Shown piece by piece: positions 59,130 to 64,000 of a DNA stretch of 64,000 nucleotides (positions within the stretch are counted from its first letter, which is position 1; the number at the start of each line of letters is the position of its first letter). This stretch comes from an uncultured Spirochaetales bacterium (GTDB lineage Bacteria; Spirochaetota; Spirochaetia; Sphaerochaetales; Sphaerochaetaceae), in assembly GCA_949285785.1 (NCBI GenBank), contig CASEAG010000016.1:58124-122123 (forward strand), given 5' to 3'. The notes beneath the pieces were generated by a model. The model searched no databases. It saw nothing but the letters and a program-made list of their open reading frames with translations, and was not told the origin of the DNA. Both the position numbers and the translations under genes were made by a program.

Positions 59130-62009
59130 GTGGAACAGGAGATCCGGGAGAAGATAGCATGCGGTGCTGCGGCCGCCCTGGTGGACAGGACGATCGCATA
59201 CGATGGCGCCTATGTGCCTCATATCATCGACAACGGCCCGGACGGGCCGCCTCTGTGCGAGGTGCTTGGCGGTGGCATGCGCACCTGTTCGTCGTTCGAC
59301 TTCTCCGTTGCGTTCATCAGCCAGAGCGGTCTCGAGTCCATTATCCAGCCTCTTGCCGAGGCCTTCGCCAGAGGAGTGAGGGGACGCATTCTCACGACAG
59401 ACTATCTGACATTCAGCGAGCCTGAGGCGCTCGAGCGGCTGATGGCCATGGAGCCCATGGTCGAGGTCCGCGTGATGACGGGAGAGGCGTTCCACACGAA
59501 GGGCTACCGCTTCGTGGGCGAGGATGAGACGCGCACCATGATCGTTGGCAGCTCGAATCTGACGCAGGGGGCGCTGAAGTCGAACCGCGAGTGGAACGTC
59601 ATGATTGTGACCACGGGCGAGGGACGCTACGCCGACGACTTCTCGAGCGCCTTCGAAAGACTGTGGGGCAGGGCGGAGCGGCTGAGCGACCGGTGGCTGG
59701 AGGGTTACAGGCGGACGTATGAGCGCCATCATGAGGCGATGCGTCTGGCCCGGAAGGCGCAGGCGGAGGATACGCCGGGGACCATAGAGCCGAACGCTAT
59801 GCAGCGTATGGCGACGGCGGCATTGCAGAGGCTCAGAAGGGAAGGTCATGACAAGGCCCTGATCATCGCCGCAACCGGCACGGGCAAGACCTTCCTCAGC
59901 TGCTTTGATGTCAAGACATACAGGCCGAAGCGTCTCCTCTTCCTCGTGCACCGCGGCCAGATTCTCGAGTCGGCGGCTGAAAGCTTCGTCCAGGTGCTTG
60001 GAGAGAGGATACGACCCGAGATCGGATTTCTCAGTGACGGAAGACGACAGTTCGACAGGAAATATGTCTTCGCCACGATCAACACGTTGTCCATGGTCGT
60101 TGCCGACCGATTCGTTGAGCCTGACCATTTCGACTACGTCATCATCGATGAGGTCCACAGGGCCGGTGCTCCTACATACAGACGCATCCTGAATTATCTG
60201 AAGCCGGACTTCCTGCTGGGCATGTCGGCGACGCCCGATAGGACGGACGAGGTGAACATATATTCCATGTTCGACTATTCGATCGCCTGCGACATAAGAT
60301 TGAAGGCCGCCTTGGAGAACGACCTTCTGTGTCCGTTCCACTATTTCGGCATCGCCGATATAAGTGTGGACGGGAGGCCTCTGGGGGAAGATGAGGACTT
60401 CAGGAACCTCGTCAGCCAGGAGCGTGTGAGGAACATCGTCGAGAAGTCGCGCTTCTATGGATGGTCGGGCTCCCGGGTGATGGGACTGGTGTTCTGCAGT
60501 CGCAACGAGGAGGCGGCGAGGCTGTCGGAGCTGATGAACGCCAAGGGGTTGAGGACCGTAGCCATCAGCGGCGCCACGCCGATGGAGCGCAGGCTGGAGT
60601 ATTCGAGACGTCTTCAGCAGGAGGAGGTCGACGGCAGTCAGTTGGACTACATCCTCTCCGTGGACGTACTCAACGAGGGCGTGGACCTGCCACGTGTCAA
60701 CCAGATAATAATGCTGCGCCCGACACAGTCGTCCATCATCTTTATCCAGCAGCTCGGCAGAGGACTAAGAAAGAGCGAAGGCAAGGAGTTCGTGGTGGTC
60801 CTGGACTTCATCGCCAACTACAGTCGCAACTACCTGATCCCTGCCGCGCTGTCAGGGGATTCGTCCTACGACAAGGACAACCTGAGGCGGGATGCGCTGG
60901 AGTGCTCCAGACTTGTTCCCGGAGCCTCCACCGTGGACTTCGATCCGGTCGCACGTTCTCTGATCTACCGGAAGATAGACGAGGCCGACTTCAGCGCCAC
61001 GGCCTTTCTGAAGGACCAGTACCTGCAGCTGCGCTACAAGCTGGGCCGCATCCCGACCATCAGGGACTTCCGTGAGGACGAGAACGTGGACATACAGCGC
61101 TACGTGGACGGCTTCGGTTCCTACTACGCCTTCCTGAAGAAATATGAGAAGGACTTCACATATCGCACCGGCGAAACCGGGGAGAGGATCCTTGCGTACA
61201 TATCGAGATGCTTCTCGGCGGGAAAGAGGGAAGACGAGCTTGCCATCCTGTCGTCTCTGCTCGGCCAAGGCGGCCCGCGGACGGCGATGTCCGTCTCATC
61301 TGCACCGGTTCCTTTCATGAGCGACAGCGTCAGGGCCTCGTTCACCCTGTCGTTCCTCAAGACGAGCGACAGGGAGGGAAGGTACCGTGGCTGCGAACTG
61401 ATGGATGGGCAGGGACGCTGGAGCGCCGGCTTCCTCTCGCTGCTTCGCGACGGGATGTTCCGTTCTCTGCTTGCCGATATCGTCGAAGACGGCCTGTGGC
61501 GCAGCCGAACACGGTATGCACACAGATACGCTGACACGGCCTTCGTCCTTTTCGAGAAGTACACGTACGAGGATGTGTGCCGGCTGCTTGGCTGGCAGCG
61601 GAGCGAGAATGCCCAGAACATCGGCGGCTACAGATACGACTCCAGGACGCATACGCTTCCCGTCTTCATCAACTACGTCAAGAGCGAGGGGGCGATTAGA
61701 TACGAGGACAGGTTCCTCTCTCCCAGCCATCTCGTGGCCCTGTCCAAGAAACCCAGGGGCGTCGACGGCCCCGATGCCGATCACATCTACAGGAGAAGAC
61801 CGGAGGACAGGGACAACCGGATCTTCCTTTTCGTGCGCAAGGACAAGGAGGCGGACGAGCGCAAGGACTTCTACTTCCTGGGTGAGATGGACGCAGTGGG
61901 AAGCCCGAAGCCGGTCAGCGTCGACGGAAAGAAGGCCTTCGAGGTCGACTATGTGCTGCGCACCCCGGTCAGAAGGGACATCTACGATTACCTGATCAGC
62001 AGGATATGA
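59130..62009 (+). CDS. PLD-nuclease/SF2 helicase/DUF3427 protein
   Basis: The 959-residue protein begins with a phospholipase D-type nuclease domain: His122 and Lys124 in FHTKGY, then GSSNLTQGAL. An SF2 helicase follows, with ATGTGKT (248-254), IIDEVHRAG (338-346), MSATP, and QQLGRGLRKSEGK as motif VI. The C-terminal 400 residues match the DUF3427 type. Such proteins are found in restriction and anti-phage islands, though their function is not established. The start is a GTG that fits a leaderless transcript. The stop lies 1 bp from the convergent NUDIX gene. Confidence 0.87.
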   Translation: MEQEIREKIACGAAAALVDRTIAYDGAYVPHIIDNGPDGPPLCEVLGGGMRTCSSFDFSVAFISQSGLESIIQPLAEAFARGVRGRILTTDYLTFSEPEALERLMAMEPMVEVRVMTGEAFHTKGYRFVGEDETRTMIVGSSNLTQGALKSNREWNVMIVTTGEGRYADDFSSAFERLWGRAERLSDRWLEGYRRTYERHHEAMRLARKAQAEDTPGTIEPNAMQRMATAALQRLRREGHDKALIIAATGTGKTFLSCFDVKTYRPKRLLFLVHRGQILESAAESFVQVLGERIRPEIGFLSDGRRQFDRKYVFATINTLSMVVADRFVEPDHFDYVIIDEVHRAGAPTYRRILNYLKPDFLLGMSATPDRTDEVNIYSMFDYSIACDIRLKAALENDLLCPFHYFGIADISVDGRPLGEDEDFRNLVSQERVRNIVEKSRFYGWSGSRVMGLVFCSRNEEAARLSELMNAKGLRTVAISGATPMERRLEYSRRLQQEEVDGSQLDYILSVDVLNEGVDLPRVNQIIMLRPTQSSIIFIQQLGRGLRKSEGKEFVVVLDFIANYSRNYLIPAALSGDSSYDKDNLRRDALECSRLVPGASTVDFDPVARSLIYRKIDEADFSATAFLKDQYLQLRYKLGRIPTIRDFREDENVDIQRYVDGFGSYYAFLKKYEKDFTYRTGETGERILAYISRCFSAGKREDELAILSSLLGQGGPRTAMSVSSAPVPFMSDSVRASFTLSFLKTSDREGRYRGCELMDGQGRWSAGFLSLLRDGMFRSLLADIVEDGLWRSRTRYAHRYADTAFVLFEKYTYEDVCRLLGWQRSENAQNIGGYRYDSRTHTLPVFINYVKSEGAIRYEDRFLSPSHLVALSKKPRGVDGPDADHIYRRRPEDRDNRIFLFVRKDKEADERKDFYFLGEMDAVGSPKPVSVDGKKAFEVDYVLRTPVRRDIYDYLISRI

Positions 62010-62010
62010 T

Positions 62011-62409
62011 TCATATTCCCCTGCTGAAATGCCGGCGCACCAGGTCCACGACCAGAGTGTCGGCGGGCAGCCAGGCGACGCTTCCGATATCCTCGAGGGC
62101 GAGCCATCTGGCCTCGTCGTGCTCGCTCAGCGTAAGCCTGCCATCCTTCACGTGGCACAGGTAGCAGTCCATCACGAGGAAGAAGGAGGGGTACTGCCAT
62201 TCCACCGTTCCCAGGTGGCTCTCGACGGCAATATCGGCACCGAGCTCCTCCCGGATCTCGCGCACGACCGTCTGCTCTCCGTCCTCGCCTTCCTCCCTCT
62301 TGCCGCCGGGGAACTCCCAGCCGCCCTTGAACTCGCCCTTGCCGCGTCGTGTCGCATATATCATCCCGCCATCGTGGATGACCGCGGCGCTCACTCTTAT
62401 CGTCTTCAT
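62011..62409 (-). CDS. NUDIX hydrolase, MutT-like nucleoside triphosphate pyrophosphatase
   Basis: The 132-residue enzyme has a full NUDIX box (GGKREEGEDGEQTVVREIREELG, residues about 35-57; Gx5Ex7REUxEExGU). Members hydrolyse damaged dNTPs such as 8-oxo-dGTP. The start at 62409 lies 8 nt after a TATCCT -10 (62418-62423). Its stop nearly abuts the helicase stop, so the two genes form a tail-to-tail pair and may be functionally linked. Confidence 0.9.
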   Translation of the reverse strand: MKTIRVSAAVIHDGGMIYATRRGKGEFKGGWEFPGGKREEGEDGEQTVVREIREELGADIAVESHLGTVEWQYPSFFLVMDCYLCHVKDGRLTLSEHDEARWLALEDIGSVAWLPADTLVVDLVRRHFSRGI

Positions 62410-62417
62410 GGCCTTCC

Positions 62418-62423
62418 AGGATA
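62418..62423 (-). promoter_or_regulatory. -10 element of the NUDIX gene, leaderless
   Basis: TATCCT on the minus strand is followed by GGAAGGCC and the ATG. GGAAGG is only 2 nt from the ATG, too close for a normal ribosome site. Confidence 0.45.
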
Positions 62424-62452
62424 GCAGATCGTCGGGCGAAAGGGCAGCCCCG

Positions 62453-62776
62453 TCATGCGAATGACATAGAAGCGTCTAGTGTGATGCCGTCGATGCGTAT
62501 CATCGCCTCAGTCTCGTCCGTCCCGATGAAGCGGAACGGGTTGCCGCCCTTCGGGTCGTCCAGCTCAAGGGAGAATGAGAGGCTGTTTGTACCGGGCGTC
62601 AGCGTCACGAGCCTCGTTCTCGCTGCGCCCAGGACCGTGAAAGTCGCGGGGATACGGATCTCCTGGTTGCCTTCGAGCGTGAATGTGAATGCGGCATCGG
62701 CTCTCCAGCGGCCTGCGCCAAGGCTCGTGGTGGTGAAGACAATCCCGTCAATGGTACCATGTGTGCATTTCGTCAT
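62453..62776 (-). CDS. Small hypothetical protein
   Basis: The 107-residue protein is predicted mostly beta (TLEGNQEIRIPATFTVLG and LSFSLELDDPKGGNPF) and belongs to no family I recognise. It is accepted over the overlapping plus-strand frame (62481-62813) because it has a consensus promoter: TTAACT (62808-62813), an 18-bp spacer and TATAAT (62784-62789) exactly 7 nt before the ATG. It appears leaderless. It has no signal peptide. Function unknown. Confidence 0.6.
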   Translation of the reverse strand: MTKCTHGTIDGIVFTTTSLGAGRWRADAAFTFTLEGNQEIRIPATFTVLGAARTRLVTLTPGTNSLSFSLELDDPKGGNPFRFIGTDETEAMIRIDGITLDASMSFA

Positions 62777-62783
62777 GCAGGGG

Positions 62784-62813
62784 ATTATAGTCCGGCAGGC
62801 GTCCTGGAGTTAA
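62784..62813 (-). promoter_or_regulatory. Leaderless promoter of the small hypothetical gene
   Basis: A perfect TATAAT lies 7 nt before the ATG at 62776, with TTAACT 18 bp further upstream. Confidence 0.6.
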
Positions 62814-62924
62814 GATGCACACCTGTATGGATTTTGTGCAAAAGATGCCTGTTGTCTTTTGTTGCAGTGAGGTTTCTCCTTATGTTGTAAGGATTTAGCC
62901 CAATACATCATTCTGCGTTTCCGT

Positions 62925-62954
62925 TTGACTAGACGCCTGTTGTGATTGTAGAAT
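62925..62954 (+). promoter_or_regulatory. Promoter of the second BMP gene
   Basis: TTGACT (62925-62930), an 18-bp spacer and TAGAAT (62949-62954) give a leader of about 24 nt holding AAAGGAG before the ATG at 62984. Confidence 0.65.
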
Positions 62955-62983
62955 GGAGCTACCTATAACTAAAGGAGAAACCT

Positions 62984-64000
62984 ATGAAGAAGACTATCGC
63001 ATTGCTTCTCGTCGTCCTCATGGCGATGACCAGCGTGTTCGCCCAGGGTGCCGGAGAGTCCAGTGGGGACGCTCTCAAGGTTGGCATGGTCACCGATGCG
63101 GGAACGATCGACGACAGGTCGTTCAACCAGGGTACATACGAGGGTGTAGCCCAGGCCGCAGAGGAGTTCGGTCTCGAGTGCACATACCTTCGCCCGGCCG
63201 GAACCACCACGACCGACTACCTGACGGCGATCAGCGACCTGTATGACCAGGGATACCGCTTCATCGCATGCCCCGGCTACCTCTTCGTCGAGGCCGTCAC
63301 CCAGGCCCAGGAGATGTATCCCGACCTGATGCTGATCATCATCGACGATCCTCTTGCAACTGGAATCGGAGCCAACACGGTCGCCATCACGTTCCGTGAG
63401 CACGAGGCCGGATTCCTGGCAGGCGTCGCGACCGCTCTCAAGCTCGTCGACGGTGAAGTCGGCTTCGTAGGCGGACTCGAGATCCCCGCCGTCCAGAAGT
63501 TCAACTGGGGCTTCCAGCAGGGTGTCGCATACGCCAACGACAACCTCGGCACCAGCATCGCCATGAACGCAAACAACTTCACATATTCCGGTTCCTTTGC
63601 GGACCTCGCCCTCGGCCAGCAGCTGGCGACGGCAATGTATGACAGCGGAGTCGACGCGATCTTCGCAGCAGCCGGCGGCACAGGTGTCGGTGTCATCAAC
63701 GAGGCCAAGAACAGAAGACTGTCCGGAGAGGACGTGTGGGCGATCGGCGTCGATGTCGACCAGTACTCGGTCGGTGACATGGGCAACGGCGAGTCCTGCA
63801 TCCTCACCTCCGCGATGAAGGACGTTGCCGGCGTCGCATACGACCAGGCTTCCGCCGCGGCCAAGGGAACCTTCCAGGGCGGAGTCCACATCGAGCTGGG
63901 CGTCTCCGACGGAAGAGCGGGAATCCCTGCATCCAACCCGAACCTCACTCCTGAGATCGAGGCCAAGGTCGCCGAGGTCGCAGCCCTCGTCGCCGATGGA
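62984..64000 (+). CDS. BMP-family ABC transporter binding protein, 3' end beyond the window
   Basis: The open frame runs from ATG 62984 to the window edge (339 residues, no stop yet). A signal peptide ends TSVFAQGAGESS. The mature part is a BMP/PnrA-type binding protein (KVGMVTDAGTIDDRSFNQGT, IGVDVDQYSVGDMG), which in relatives binds nucleosides. AAAGGAG lies 7 nt before the ATG. It is only distantly related to the BMP protein at 19740. ATPase and permease genes are probably just outside the window. Confidence 0.92.
   Translation, partial: MKKTIALLLVVLMAMTSVFAQGAGESSGDALKVGMVTDAGTIDDRSFNQGTYEGVAQAAEEFGLECTYLRPAGTTTTDYLTAISDLYDQGYRFIACPGYLFVEAVTQAQEMYPDLMLIIIDDPLATGIGANTVAITFREHEAGFLAGVATALKLVDGEVGFVGGLEIPAVQKFNWGFQQGVAYANDNLGTSIAMNANNFTYSGSFADLALGQQLATAMYDSGVDAIFAAAGGTGVGVINEAKNRRLSGEDVWAIGVDVDQYSVGDMGNGESCILTSAMKDVAGVAYDQASAAAKGTFQGGVHIELGVSDGRAGIPASNPNLTPEIEAKVAEVAALVADG

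Noticed and set aside
58206..60341. 711-residue open frame on the minus strand
   Set aside because: It spans parts of two unrelated plus-strand genes (permease and helicase) and a terminator, which a real gene would not do.
62481..62813. 110-residue plus-strand frame
   Set aside because: It overlaps the minus-strand gene 62453-62776, has no ribosome site or promoter and runs through the opposite gene's promoter.
62814..62924. Purine riboswitch before the second BMP gene
   Set aside because: The predicted leader is only about 24 nt, and no purine aptamer loops are seen upstream.

Overview
The window looks like a chromosome segment of an anaerobic, GC-rich spirochaete, most likely close to Sphaerochaeta (inference). 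The clues are periplasmic binding proteins whose signal peptides end in the spirochaete-typical AAGGSE-like sequence, a pyruvate:ferredoxin oxidoreductase, rubredoxin and ferredoxin genes, and fermentative iron-containing alcohol dehydrogenases. Both ends cut through genes: a dicarboxylate-type symporter on the left and a BMP-family binding protein on the right.

Layout. 1-9.9 kb is core-like: a symporter fragment, a very long GH13 glycosidase, peptidyl-tRNA hydrolase, a rubredoxin-ferredoxin-TauE operon, a nucleotidyltransferase-like gene, a Bcp peroxiredoxin and a MATE exporter. 9.9-10.3 kb holds four tRNA genes on the minus strand (three Ser, one Arg). 10.5-15 kb encodes topoisomerase IV B and A subunits and a pseudouridine synthase as an overlapping operon. 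15-19.1 kb carries an alcohol dehydrogenase behind a 980-residue receiver/ATP-grasp protein.

19.7-37.2 kb is the most interesting part: a catabolic island of about 17 kb. It has a BMP-type ABC importer, two tandem isochorismatase-like hydrolases, a PfkB kinase, a BtpA/SgcQ TIM barrel, four divergent tryptophan-synthase-alpha-like (TrpA-like) TIM barrels, an iron alcohol dehydrogenase, a PocR-AraC regulator, two Fe-S aldo/keto reductase homologues without the normal catalytic tetrad, and an MFS transporter. There is no TrpB and no other trp gene. A plausible scheme is import, phosphorylation, aldol-type C-C cleavage by the TrpA-like proteins, and reduction of the aldehyde. The substrate cannot be read from the sequence.

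37.3-45.6 kb: a beta-helix-like lipoprotein with a G8 tract in its promoter spacer, glutamate dehydrogenase, nitroreductase, an acetyltransferase and PFOR. 45.6-47.7 kb: an AbrB/PIN toxin-antitoxin pair whose toxin is frameshifted, four direct repeats with an exact 23-bp period, and a DUF4143 ATPase. 47.7-59.0 kb: a uronic-acid polysaccharide locus (heparinase II/III, GH88, YesM/YesN two-component system, ABC sugar importer) with a phased operator array between the divergent operons. 59.1-64 kb: a PLD-helicase-DUF3427 protein, a NUDIX hydrolase, a small unknown gene and the second BMP gene.

A window-wide theme is leaderless expression. At least ten genes have a -10 hexamer ending 6-8 nt before the start codon and no Shine-Dalgarno sequence, while operon-internal genes and binding-protein genes have clear AAGGAG-type sites.
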